A stretch of DNA of 64,000 nt from Anaerolineaceae bacterium (GCA_016124855.1 WGMX01000037.1:27752-91751); one strand, 5' to 3'; positions 9,601 to 17,076 are shown, numbered from the stretch's first letter. The notes: generated by a model not told the origin, from the letters alone. A program made the numbers and translations.

Positions 9601-11544
9601 ATGAACACCGTCGGCATCGGCAAAGAAATGCAGGTAGCGTGGTTCTTGTCCCGCCAGCATACCCAGCGGCATCTTCGGCCATTCGGCACGCTTCGGTTCG
9701 ACGCTCTCGCGCCAGCGTTCTTGAATGTTCAGGCCGCTAATGGTGTTCGTATCATAGAGGGGCAGCAAACCAACCGCGCGGGGCATATCTGCGCCGTAGC
9801 TGCGCCGGACTTCCCACTCAGCAACAGCTTTGCTGAACTGCTTGAGTTTGTTCAGGTCAACAACCGTATCCGCGTCACCTACATAACGGGTGCTGTTCAA
9901 CCCCACTTCGGCGTAAAGGAATTTAAGCTGTCCACTCGCGTCACGCTTGACTTCGATGATGCTCTGGCATCCGCTAGGTACTTTGCTGCGCTGTGGCACA
10001 AGGAAAATAACCGCGCCACCTAAATCAAGCCCACGACTGAGGAGCAGGGAAATCGCGGCTTCACTTTCGAGGTCGTCCAACCACGATTCTTTCAGCGGGT
10101 TATTTTCGTCACTCATGTTAGGCCGTGCGGCCAACAAATCCACAACCGTCAGCATGAACGGCAAAGTGATTTCTGTACGGTCGTTTTCATCTTTATCGCG
10201 CAGACGGCGGGCGCGGCGATCAAGGTCAACCCACACTTTTTCTTTCCAGAAGCGTGGCACACCTGCGACTTCGCGCTTACGCATCTTGCCAAACTTGCTC
10301 TGTGCTTCCTTACGCGGATCAACCTCATCATCCAACTGCTGCGAAGTCAGGCTGAAATCTTCCAACCGCATCAGCAGTGTGCCTTTTTCGACATGCCGGT
10401 CAGAATCAATCAATGGAAGGTTATCTGAGCCCTCAACCATCACCCGACCAAATTCTTGCACCCGTCCTGCAACCGGACTGACGACATCGACAATACGACC
10501 ATCAGCATCCGAGCGAATGCGGGCGACAACTTTGCCCGGTTCGAAGGTCTTGCCGATCTGTACATTAATTTCGGTGATCGTACCGTCTACCGGCGCATAG
10601 ATCCGTTCGCAATCTTCAAAGTACAGTCGATATTGACCCTTTGAAGGATTAATCTGGCTGTGAGGAAGGGCATACAACCACGACCAATGGGTAGCGGCGG
10701 CATTCATCCCGACCACCGAGATTTGCATATCGGAAGGTGAATGAAAGGCTGCGTAGTGTGCTAACAGGCCGTAAATAAATTCGTAGCTGTCTCGTGGTTC
10801 ACCCGCGATGCCCAGACTGTGGCGCACAACTTCTTTAGGGGCTTTGATGCCACTTCCACTGGAGGCCGCAGCGTTAACGTCTTTTGATTTGCGCTCTTCG
10901 CGTTCTTTTGCTAATTGGTACAGGCGGATGGTGATCGGTACATCGGAGACAAAGTGCGAGTCAGCCGCAAGTCGCTCGGCATCCGAGCGCAGCGGATTTT
11001 CTTCGTTGTCGGCCTTTTGTGTCACTTTATATTCAACGGTGGTCGGGCGTACCCCGCGTCCTAACCGCGTGACCGCGAAATCAGGATCACCGCTGCGACG
11101 TTCCCATAAACGTGCGCCACCCCTGTTATCTTGGCTGTCTCCGCGCATATTCAGGATGACATTCGGTTCGGGATAGTTATATTCATAGAATGTGCGCTGC
11201 CGGATGTGGCTGGCGACCATATCGCGCCGCATTTCGACCAAACGGCGTGTATATGAAAGGCGTTTTTCGCGCCGTCGTGCGAGCTGCATCAAGCCGGTAT
11301 AAAGCTGGATACCGGTCGACAAGACCACGGTTAGCGCCATCGGAATCATGAAGGCGATGTTGCTGCCTTGTCCCGAAGTACTAACCAAAAGATAACCAAT
11401 GATGGTGATAATAGGTACGAGTGACTGCCACAGCGGAGTAGCCGCTTCATCTTCTTTGGGTGGATTCGGAATTTCCACCACACCTTGCGGAAGTTCAGGT
11501 TGGATGCGTGGGGGGCGGTCAACATAATGAGGCGAACTGGGCAT
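6688..11544 (-). CDS. eccC: EccC/EssC-like FtsK-SpoIIIE ATPase of a type VII-like secretion system
   Basis: 1618 residues, the motor of the locus. After a Pro-rich N-terminus come two closely spaced membrane helices (about 38-85), then a cytoplasmic stalk and three ATPase domains. Domain 1: Walker A GSTGSGKS near 651, Walker B IIIDEFAEM near 760. Domain 2: GASGWGKS near 1016, VVIDNFAEF near 1127. Domain 3: GPPSSGKS near 1316, FVIFDNYDD near 1405. Only domain 1 keeps a canonical DE Walker B. No N-terminal FHA domains, unlike EssC. Unusually, residues about 312-393 hold two consecutive lipoyl/biotinyl-like half-barrels (APVDGTITEINVQIG and SPVAGRVQEFGRV) before domain 1. It should bind WXG100 substrates through the C-terminal domain. 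An AAGGGGAAG site precedes the ATG. Confidence 0.92.
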   Translation of the reverse strand: MPSSPHYVDRPPRIQPELPQGVVEIPNPPKEDEAATPLWQSLVPIITIIGYLLVSTSGQGSNIAFMIPMALTVVLSTGIQLYTGLMQLARRREKRLSYTRRLVEMRRDMVASHIRQRTFYEYNYPEPNVILNMRGDSQDNRGGARLWERRSGDPDFAVTRLGRGVRPTTVEYKVTQKADNEENPLRSDAERLAADSHFVSDVPITIRLYQLAKEREERKSKDVNAAASSGSGIKAPKEVVRHSLGIAGEPRDSYEFIYGLLAHYAAFHSPSDMQISVVGMNAAATHWSWLYALPHSQINPSKGQYRLYFEDCERIYAPVDGTITEINVQIGKTFEPGKVVARIRSDADGRIVDVVSPVAGRVQEFGRVMVEGSDNLPLIDSDRHVEKGTLLMRLEDFSLTSQQLDDEVDPRKEAQSKFGKMRKREVAGVPRFWKEKVWVDLDRRARRLRDKDENDRTEITLPFMLTVVDLLAARPNMSDENNPLKESWLDDLESEAAISLLLSRGLDLGGAVIFLVPQRSKVPSGCQSIIEVKRDASGQLKFLYAEVGLNSTRYVGDADTVVDLNKLKQFSKAVAEWEVRRSYGADMPRAVGLLPLYDTNTISGLNIQERWRESVEPKRAEWPKMPLGMLAGQEPRYLHFFADADGVHGMIAGSTGSGKSELLMTMILSLAVKYDPTMVNFVLVDFKGGAAFEPFKELPHVVDFVTNLRGNAVARMFAAIIAELNRRQQVNQDTDMKDIVRYKRAGLHLQRQDNYPHLFIIIDEFAEMISNNAEYKAQLDSITRLGRALGVSLILAAQRPTGVTDQMRANIKFRIALRVETREESSELLRMPDAAYLPSIPGRGYMQVGSESLENIQVGYTGEPYLRDDYDPMERYENRAIIWEDDLGKEEDEPTYDVMVRRMAKWAEERYGKNPPWRKPWPDPLPTYLSLDQPAGIEVDYIRDEDQDYIRGELAPNQPFVLSPSIPQWLDGQLTTWKPMDWENRAVRAVVGLIDDPSNAKLQLLKIDFSVGHYMILGASGWGKSMFLRSVITSLIATHAPDELNLYILDFGSRALQIFEDVTHTGAYIVAHEKERVERLIRMLEDLNDSRKEIISQANVANLLEYNHKGPPRGRTDLPGKIPAVLVVIDNFAEFRNSYEGLFEILVSLVREGLSNGIYFVVSGEQSNALGKLFNLIPERITLKLADDGEYSTIVGRGARPVDEIAGRGLRRIDRSPLELQVALPLGYIDDEAAKTESERLIDFLGILKKAAQDKNYERPPQIDILENWAVLPQLLKEYRAIIGGLPVLPAKVIMGRADSDLKPAVVALDAKPHFIVTGPPSSGKSTALHSWILSLADLYSPHEVAMILVDYQGGIVDYGGEHKLDELPHALMPVITEPQQFGEMVVQLENEFVYTQNRPYREVFVIFDNYDDIDELASKVEGGDPRRRLGDMARRAGKQGLHFVVCGMREGLTSGDDMLRPIAANRYGLAMDAETAESAPLYGSVPRSLGQMQLPRGRGFVVTPGKVSLLQVAVPYPDPTRKTDDMDTWVENIIARGEERAAWLPMAPRPEGGAANANGSSNGAHKPIALTAEQRAYLLGKIAEKMGATPDVLESAFPDDESLVNTALSYEITLEKS

Positions 11545-11618
11545 GGCACTTCCCCTTCAGCCACTTTTCACAACAAAACTTGATGGCTAACTTATAGCAA
11601 GAATGAATTTTGAGCGAA

Positions 11619-11648
11619 TTGCCTTAATCAATCTCATTGTGGCATAAT
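11619..11648 (+). promoter_or_regulatory. Candidate sigma70-type promoter of the pseudokinase gene
   Basis: TTGCCT, 18 bases, then CATAAT, about 45 bases before the ATG, in the divergent spacer shared with the ATPase gene. Confidence 0.4.
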
Positions 11649-11691
11649 TGGAAAATGGTGTCAAATTACGTTTCGGGGAGCTAGGTCGCTT

Positions 11692-12855
11692 ATGCGTCAC
11701 ATTTGCAGCCACTGCCGTTTGACCTCACCTGATGGCAACTTATGGTGTCAGGAAGTTGATTGCCCCGCAGGTTCTTTACCTTTACTTTTTAAATATGGTG
11801 ATTATCTCGGTAATCTCAAAATTCTAGAATTGATGCGGGTTCTAAAAACCGCAACCATCTATAAAGTTGAGCGCGGCATCGACAAAGAGCGGGAAGTGCT
11901 CATCCTCAAAGTGGCGAATCCCGGCGCGGAAAATGAAGCCTACTTACGTAACGAAGCCGAAGCGCTGCGTACCATTAGCATGGCATCCCGTGACAAACAC
12001 CCGGCTCTACCCAATTGGCATCCACACATGGCAGTCAATGGGCAAGATGCTTACGGCATCGCGACTTCTGGTGAACAGACCCGTTATTTCTTTCTAATGG
12101 ATTATATTGAAGGTGAGTTTCTCACCGACTCGCTTCTGGATAACGCGCAGCCGTGGCACGAGGATGTGGGCTGGTTCATGCTGAGTCTGTCGGAAGCCAT
12201 CATCCGCATCGAGAAGATTACGGAACGCTTACATCTGAATGTGAATCCCGATATGGTATTGGTACGGCGCAATAATGCCGGCGTGCCACAGCCCGTTTTG
12301 TTGGATGTTGGCCTATTGTTCCCCACTGGCAAGCAGTTGCCAGCGACCGAAGCTCAAGCCTTACAACATCATTTGATGGCGGCTTATACCCCCACCGAGT
12401 TGATTCGGGGCGGCACGTTGACCCCAACGGCTGATGTCTACGCGCTCGGACTCATTCTCTATGAAATGTTAGCGGGTAAGCCTGCCTATCCTTATACCCT
12501 GCGCCGCACTGAAGACATCTACGACGAAATCCAACAGGTCAGCCCTGTACTCCGACGAACGGATTTGCCTGTGTCGCCCCGTCGCGGGCGCAAAGGCGCG
12601 AAAAGCAGTGCTGAGGGTGTCGATGGGCTGCTGGACATTGTGCAGCGGGCGGTGCGGCATGACCATCCCAAGCGCTATAACAACGTTGCCGAGTTCCGTA
12701 CGGCATTGTTGAATCTATATGGCGAGGTTCCGGATAAACGCCGCTTCGATATGAATGTGTTTTTCAGTGATGTGCGGCGCGTGGCCGTATATTCAATGGT
12801 CGGGTTGTTGGTGCTCTTCGTGCTGAGTATTTTGATTAGCGCCATTACTCATTAG
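11692..12855 (+). CDS. Zinc-ribbon, tail-anchored Ser/Thr pseudokinase (EssB-like role proposed)
   Basis: 387 residues. Cys5, Cys8, Cys19 and Cys24 form a probable zinc ribbon; residues about 36-345 follow the protein kinase fold, with Lys73 of strand 3, a helix-C Glu near 88-90, DVYALG at 248-253 and the usual C-lobe. The catalytic HRD is replaced by HLN (181-183) and DFG by DVG (205-207), so the catalytic Asp is missing and the protein is probably a pseudokinase. A single membrane helix at about 364-384 ends the chain. A pseudokinase attached to one membrane helix is also the plan of EssB/YukC in Firmicutes type VII secretion, although EssB continues outside the cell. Divergently transcribed from the ATPase. 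Confidence 0.8.
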   Translation: MRHICSHCRLTSPDGNLWCQEVDCPAGSLPLLFKYGDYLGNLKILELMRVLKTATIYKVERGIDKEREVLILKVANPGAENEAYLRNEAEALRTISMASRDKHPALPNWHPHMAVNGQDAYGIATSGEQTRYFFLMDYIEGEFLTDSLLDNAQPWHEDVGWFMLSLSEAIIRIEKITERLHLNVNPDMVLVRRNNAGVPQPVLLDVGLLFPTGKQLPATEAQALQHHLMAAYTPTELIRGGTLTPTADVYALGLILYEMLAGKPAYPYTLRRTEDIYDEIQQVSPVLRRTDLPVSPRRGRKGAKSSAEGVDGLLDIVQRAVRHDHPKRYNNVAEFRTALLNLYGEVPDKRRFDMNVFFSDVRRVAVYSMVGLLVLFVLSILISAITH

Positions 12856-13002
12856 CTGAATTTCAATAATAATTTTCCTTTCTCTTATTTCGCGAAGGGG
12901 CGTTTAAGTCACCGAAGAAATTGGAGTTTGTTTAATTTGCAAATAAAAAACATTTTATATAATGTGTATTTGAAATAGATTGTTTAATTGGAAAGACGTA
13001 TT

Positions 13003-13908
13003 ATGCGATGCACTCCTTCCCTTAATAAAAAAGTGTTCATATTAATTGGGATAAGTCTCTTTATTTTATTGATTGTTTCTATGCAAATGATTAAGTCAGA
13101 ATTTGATGTTAGCATGGCTTCTAAAACAAAAAACGTACTTGCCCGTCAGTTGACGACTATTCAAACTACACCCACTCCTCTGGATAATAATCGCATAGAA
13201 TTAAATTCTCCATCAGCGGAAGCCACATCGTTTGTAGAACAGATAGGTCTTATTTCGTCTGCAAAACCACCAGATTATTGGTACGATGTCGGTGTTAGTT
13301 TTATTTCCGGTCTTCTTTCCAATTTGCTTTCGGCAGTTGTCCTCGGTATCGTCATTTATTACAGTATTTCGCGAAGACGGCAACTGAAAAGAATCAATGA
13401 GAGGCGAAATAGATTACTCTCGATGCTAAAGAATGAAATGGAGATCAATTTAGATCGTGCGAAGCTGTGCCTAAGAACTATAAAACCGATTGAGGATATT
13501 GATAGTAAGCCTTTGTGGCAAAAACTGCGTATTGGCAAATTTACTGACTTGAGCAAGGACGATGCTAGAGAATTGCGGAATCATTTACCTAAAGGATTTA
13601 CGCGAGGTATGTGGAACAGCTTAAAAGAATCGGGTTTTTTTGCCGAGGAAGAGGATGGTACACTAATTTATATTTTGTTTCGTGCCAATGAAAAGATTTA
13701 TCAGGCTGATAAAACACTAAGAGATTTCCGAGCTAGTTTGAGTAAGTTATCGGATAGAATAGATATGAGAGCTGCTGAGGCACTAAAAGATTGTGAAACT
13801 ACAGTGAAATTACTTAGTCAAGCCATTGAAATTATGGATAAAATGTCGTTACCCCCTTTTTCATCACATGATTTATTCGACATTGACGACAATGATGACG
13901 AAGATTAA
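13003..13908 (+). CDS. Hypothetical two-helix membrane protein with coiled-coil tail
   Basis: 301 residues from the ATG at 13003, preceded by GGAAAG 7 bases upstream; a TTG at 12988 is less likely. One membrane helix lies near residues 10-27, then a polar region of about 70 residues, a second helix near 97-120 (SGLLSNLLSAVVLGIVIYY), and a long basic then acidic helical tail ending in a run of Asp. AT-rich relative to the neighbouring secretion genes. It lies between the pseudokinase and the WXG100 cluster, which suggests but does not prove a secretion role. Family not recognised. Confidence 0.55.
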   Translation: MRCTPSLNKKVFILIGISLFILLIVSMQMIKSEFDVSMASKTKNVLARQLTTIQTTPTPLDNNRIELNSPSAEATSFVEQIGLISSAKPPDYWYDVGVSFISGLLSNLLSAVVLGIVIYYSISRRRQLKRINERRNRLLSMLKNEMEINLDRAKLCLRTIKPIEDIDSKPLWQKLRIGKFTDLSKDDARELRNHLPKGFTRGMWNSLKESGFFAEEEDGTLIYILFRANEKIYQADKTLRDFRASLSKLSDRIDMRAAEALKDCETTVKLLSQAIEIMDKMSLPPFSSHDLFDIDDNDDED

Positions 13909-13941
13909 GTAATATACCATTTGATCATAAACGATAAATAA

Positions 13942-13970
13942 AAAAATACCCGCTCAGTGCGGGTATTTTT
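13942..13970. terminator. Bidirectional intrinsic terminator
   Basis: Perfect 12-bp stem (13942-13953 with 13959-13970), 5-base loop, with A-run and T-run on either side. It separates the convergent membrane-protein gene and the WXG100 cluster. Confidence 0.9.
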
Positions 13971-13996
13971 AATTTGATTTTTGATAGACTGAATGG

Positions 13997-14278
13997 TTAG
14001 CCTGCGAGCTGCGCTTTTTCCCAGTCCGCTGCTGACAGAATCGCATCCTGTGAGAGTTCGTGCGTCTGCTTGGCGAGGTCATCAATCTTGGGCTTGATTT
14101 GTGCCAGATAACGCTCGACTGCCAAACCCCCGACCAGACCGATAAAGGCGGTGGTCTTGAGGATGGTCATTTGTACTTCGAGTACGGTGCTGACGACCTT
14201 TAAGATGCTCGACATGGTTTCAAGTGCTTGACCCATCTGCCGTACTTTGGCAGGGTCCATATGACGTTCTTTTGCCAT
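13997..14278 (-). CDS. WXG100-sized helical-hairpin protein (no Trp-x-Gly)
   Basis: 93 residues, last of four consecutive minus-strand genes. Two amphipathic helices are separated by a Gly-containing turn (FIGLVGGLAVERYL, about 45-58), similar in position to the LVG of the second gene of the cluster. The first helix is more hydrophobic (SSILKVVSTVLEVQMTIL) than in typical WXG100 proteins, so membrane interaction is possible. GAGGGA precedes the ATG. Its membership of the family rests on size, hairpin form and context. Confidence 0.6.
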   Translation of the reverse strand: MAKERHMDPAKVRQMGQALETMSSILKVVSTVLEVQMTILKTTAFIGLVGGLAVERYLAQIKPKIDDLAKQTHELSQDAILSAADWEKAQLAG

Positions 14279-14307
14279 CGTTTCTTAATCCCTCTATCGT
14301 GATTAGA

Positions 14308-14643
14308 CTATATCTTAGAAAATTCGCTGGCGATGTCACTGACAATTTGCGTAGCCTTTTTGTCAGCGCCTTGAATGATGTCTCCGGCCTGTTTCAAACC
14401 GTTACCCATCTTGGTGATGATGCTGATGATGTCAGTCGCTTTTGGTGTGGCGATTTTCTGGATTTTCTCTTTGAATTGGTCGGCATCTTCACCGCGCCAA
14501 ATCTCATCGAATGGGCCAGAAATCATCTTTGTCATCTCGTTCAGGACTTCATTCTGAACGCGGTTCATCTGCTTGGTAATTTCAGAAAGTACGGCTTCTA
14601 CGACCTTCTGTACAAATTTTAGAATGCCATCTAACAAACCCAT
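14308..14643 (-). CDS. WXG100 family (ESAT-6-like) protein
   Basis: 111 residues. Two helices joined by a turn with the signature IWRGEDADQF (Trp49, Gly51, Phe57), the textbook WXG100 arrangement of W-x-G then A and F. WXG100 proteins dimerise as four-helix bundles and leave the cell through EccC/EssC-driven secretion, either as substrates or as chaperones of larger substrates. No cleavable signal. Third of four adjacent genes, each 20-30 bases apart, each with its own purine-rich ribosome site. Confidence 0.8.
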   Translation of the reverse strand: MGLLDGILKFVQKVVEAVLSEITKQMNRVQNEVLNEMTKMISGPFDEIWRGEDADQFKEKIQKIATPKATDIISIITKMGNGLKQAGDIIQGADKKATQIVSDIASEFSKI

Positions 14644-14672
14644 TTTGGTTATTTCCTTTCAATATCTCGGTA

Positions 14673-14957
14673 TTAGCGAAGTTTGCTGGCGGCTTTGAGA
14701 AGCTGCTCTAGCTCAACTTCGGTGAAACGGGCTTGTTCTTCAAGCTTTTGGGCAATTTCTTCAATCTTTGAGTTTAAGGTACTTTTAATGATGGTTTGAA
14801 ACTGGGTTCCAGCTTCACCCACTAACGCGCCTTTTTCGATCAAACCAGCTAACCCTTGGGTAGCATGGATGGTCTGGCGCAATTCTTTTGCACCCCGACG
14901 CATATGGTCAATGGCTTGGCGCATTTTCGCTTCATCAAACTTAATTTCACCGGCCAC
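14673..14957 (-). CDS. WXG100-like protein with LVG in place of Trp-x-Gly
   Basis: 94 residues. Helix, turn, helix; the turn reads GALVGEAGTQF (43-53), which aligns with W-x-G...A...F of the family but with Leu45 in place of Trp. The chain is strongly charged and helical, without Cys or a signal peptide. The start is GTG, with AAAGGAG at good spacing upstream. Probably a partner in a heterodimer with one of the adjacent WXG100 proteins; the pairing is inference. Confidence 0.75.
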   Translation of the reverse strand: MAGEIKFDEAKMRQAIDHMRRGAKELRQTIHATQGLAGLIEKGALVGEAGTQFQTIIKSTLNSKIEEIAQKLEEQARFTEVELEQLLKAASKLR

Positions 14958-14977
14958 AGTGAGGCTCCTTTATTAAA

Positions 14978-15286
14978 TTATGCGTTGGGGATCGAGTTAC
15001 AAGCTTCGTCGGTAGCGTTCTTGAACGTCTGGACGATTTCGTTGGAGCAGCGTGACGAGGTGTGTTCGAGGGCATGTTCCAGTCTTTTAAGACGGGGCAT
15101 CACATCGTTTCTCATCACTTGATAGAACTTCGTTGCACCGTCAGCCTTCCAACCTTGACCTTGATCCAGCACTTGCAGATGATGCTCAAGATCACCGATG
15201 ATCTTTTTGACGGCGGCAGCTTCATGGCTGAAGCCTTGAGCAACTTTCTGCATGTTCGCGTAATCAATTGAAACGGTATCGGCCAT
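14978..15286 (-). CDS. WXG100 family protein
   Basis: 102 residues, first gene of the four-gene cluster. Turn signature QGWKADGATKFYQVM (Trp46, Gly50, Phe54), a family variant with W-x-x-x-G. His and Lys rich first helix, two Cys in the second half (80 and 96). AGGAGAG precedes the ATG. Being first in the run, it should share a promoter with the next three genes, in the spacer that also contains the promoter of the divergent SAM-riboswitch operon. Confidence 0.82.
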   Translation of the reverse strand: MADTVSIDYANMQKVAQGFSHEAAAVKKIIGDLEHHLQVLDQGQGWKADGATKFYQVMRNDVMPRLKRLEHALEHTSSRCSNEIVQTFKNATDEACNSIPNA

Positions 15287-15425
15287 GTGTAAACTCTCCT
15301 GTGTGTACTAGGTGACACTCATTTCATTCTAAGGTTGAAAAAAAGTTTTTGTCAAGCGAGGCGAAAGTCATTAACACGTTTCAGGTTAGAGCTTATCAAG
15401 CAGCTATACAAAGTTATACAATATC

Positions 15426-15454
15426 TTGACACAATTATGGCAATCATCTAAGAT
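15426..15454 (+). promoter_or_regulatory. Strong sigma70-type promoter of the methionine operon
   Basis: A perfect TTGACA -35 at 15426-15431, a 17-base spacer, then TAAGAT at 15449-15454. Transcription would begin near 15461, about 15 bases before the riboswitch P1 helix. Confidence 0.8.
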
Positions 15455-15473
15455 GTAAAAACATTTATAACCT

Positions 15474-15577
15474 ATCTCATCAAGAGCGAGTGAGGGTACG
15501 GCCCTACGATCTCGCAGCAACCCCTGAAGCGTCGGGAAGGTGCTAAATCCGCCAGTGTTTCAACTGGAAGATGAGTG
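15474..15577 (+). promoter_or_regulatory. SAM riboswitch (SAM-I / S-box type)
   Basis: The aptamer shows the S-box landmarks: P1 as CTCAT (15476-15480) with ATGAG (15571-15575), the ATCAAGAG kink-turn strand, GAGGGTACGGCCC, CGCAGCAACC, and AAGGTGCTAAATCCGCC. Downstream GGAAG (15566-15570) and GAGTGCGA (15573-15580) can pair with TCGCGCTCCTTCC (15598-15610) as an antiterminator. This excludes both P1 and the terminator, so SAM binding should switch transcription off. Confidence 0.93.
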
Positions 15578-15598
15578 CGACATGACAGAAATTTTCAT

Positions 15599-15629
15599 CG
15601 CGCTCCTTCCAATTGAAGGGGCGCGTTTT
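15599..15629 (+). terminator. Riboswitch-controlled attenuator terminator
   Basis: An 11-bp stem (15599-15609 with 15615-15625, one T-G pair), 5-base loop, then TTTTGTTT. Its 5' arm is the same stretch used by the antiterminator of the SAM riboswitch. Confidence 0.92.
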
Positions 15630-15660
15630 GTTTCTGGTACGGCGTTAATAAGGTTGAGGA

Positions 15661-16290
15661 ATGACAGCGGTTGATTTGTTAGGGTACGCAGCGTCGATTG
15701 TAATCATAACGTCTTTGCTGATGAAGTCGATTCTGCGGCTGCGAATCATCGGGCTGGTTGGTGGGATGCTTTTCTTCATCTATGGTCTCCTTCTGCATTC
15801 CGTTCCAGTTGCTGGTCTGAACCTCGTTAATATGTGCATCAACCTGTATTTCATCCGGCAGATGTTGACGGCAAGATCATATTTTAAGCTGCTGGAAGTT
15901 GACCGTAATTCCAGCTACCTGACCAGCTTTTTGGAGTTTTATCAAAGCGACATTGCCAAGTTCTTTCCGCACTTTGTCTATCGACCGGATCGGGCGGATA
16001 TGGTCTATCTGATATTGCGGGATTTGCAGCCGGTGGGGTTATTTGTGATGGAACGGGATGCCAGCGGTCGCGCCTTAGTCAAGTTGGATTATGTGATACC
16101 GGGCTACCGCGATTTGAAGGCGGGTCAATTCTTGTATCACGAATTAGAACACTTGCTGCCCGCCAAACAGGTGACCACGCTGTACAGCGTCGCAGGGGAT
16201 GACGTGCATCAACGGTATCTGAAGCGAATGGGCTTTACAGTGCAAGGCGGCGAAGGCCAAAAGAAGTTGTACGCCCGAGAATTAGGATGA
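15661..16290 (+). CDS. YgjV-type membrane domain fused to a GNAT-like domain
   Basis: 209 residues. Residues 1-70 form three hydrophobic helices with the pattern of the YgjV inner-membrane family (LLGYAASIVIITSLLMKS, then LRIIGLVGGMLFFIYGLLL). Residues about 75-209 are soluble and resemble an acetyltransferase fold, ending with YLKRMGF, typical of the GNAT C-terminal strand. First gene behind the SAM riboswitch, so repressed when SAM is plentiful. A role in methionine supply is suggested by regulation only; a transport or modification function is not shown. GAGGA precedes the ATG. Confidence 0.75.
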   Translation: MTAVDLLGYAASIVIITSLLMKSILRLRIIGLVGGMLFFIYGLLLHSVPVAGLNLVNMCINLYFIRQMLTARSYFKLLEVDRNSSYLTSFLEFYQSDIAKFFPHFVYRPDRADMVYLILRDLQPVGLFVMERDASGRALVKLDYVIPGYRDLKAGQFLYHELEHLLPAKQVTTLYSVAGDDVHQRYLKRMGFTVQGGEGQKKLYARELG

Positions 16291-16299
16291 GGAATCGAA

Positions 16300-17076
16300 A
16301 TGGACATTGAAATCGGACGTATTCAGGCGATTTATCGCTATCCGGTGAAGTCGATGGCGGGTGAAGCGCTGCAACAGACCCAGCTTGGTTGGTATGGTCT
16401 CGAAGGTGACCGGCGTTTTGCTTTCCGCCGTGTGGCTGAAAAAGGCGGCTTCCCGTGGCTGACGGCGGGGAAATTACCTGAACTGCTGCTTTACAAACCT
16501 GTGCGGCAAAGTGTGTCTGAGAGTGATATTTTGCCGACACATGTCATTACGCCAGAAGGTAAAGTTTTAGCGATCGGAAGTGAAGAACTGCGGGACGAAA
16601 TCACTGATCGTTTCGGCGCTGAGGTTGAGTTGATGCAGCTTAAGCAAGGCATCTTTGATGAGAGTCCGATTTCATTGCTAAGTTTGGCAACTTCCCAAAA
16701 GATCACCAACGACGCGGGACAATCAGCGGATATACGTCGTTTCCGCCCGAACATTGTTATTGAGACGAAAAATGGTGAGCCATTTATAGAAGATCAGTGG
16801 GTTGGGAAAACCATTGTTATGGGCGACGCAGTTGATAGACCTGCCGTACAAATCACACTTCGAGATATACGCTGCGCCATGATTAATCTCAATCCAGATA
16901 CGGCGCAATCTGATCCGGCTGTATTGAAAACAGTTGCTCATCTGAATGAAGCTTGTGCGGGTGTTTACGGGACAGTAATTCACGTTGGTATGTTGACTGT
17001 TGGACAATCCGTCTATTTAAGAGATGTAGCATTCAACCCGGTGAGTGATTGTTTAGTATCGTTGATTGTATCCTAA
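16300..17076 (+). CDS. MOSC domain protein
   Basis: 258 residues. N-terminal MOSC_N beta-barrel (IQAIYRYPVKSMAGEAL, LGWYGLEGDRRFAF), followed by the MOSC domain, with the conserved RCAMINLNPDT segment near residues 189-199 carrying the Cys thought to take part in sulfur transfer. Related proteins include YcbX and the C-terminal half of molybdenum cofactor sulfurase. The C-terminus ends soon after the expected GQSVYL strand. Nine bases after the YgjV-like gene and under the same SAM riboswitch, so it may handle a sulfur compound linked to methionine; this is inference. Confidence 0.85.
   Translation: MDIEIGRIQAIYRYPVKSMAGEALQQTQLGWYGLEGDRRFAFRRVAEKGGFPWLTAGKLPELLLYKPVRQSVSESDILPTHVITPEGKVLAIGSEELRDEITDRFGAEVELMQLKQGIFDESPISLLSLATSQKITNDAGQSADIRRFRPNIVIETKNGEPFIEDQWVGKTIVMGDAVDRPAVQITLRDIRCAMINLNPDTAQSDPAVLKTVAHLNEACAGVYGTVIHVGMLTVGQSVYLRDVAFNPVSDCLVSLIVS

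Noticed and set aside
8974..10023. 349-residue plus-strand frame
   Set aside because: It is antisense to ATPase domain 1, with Walker motifs on the other strand; no independent support.
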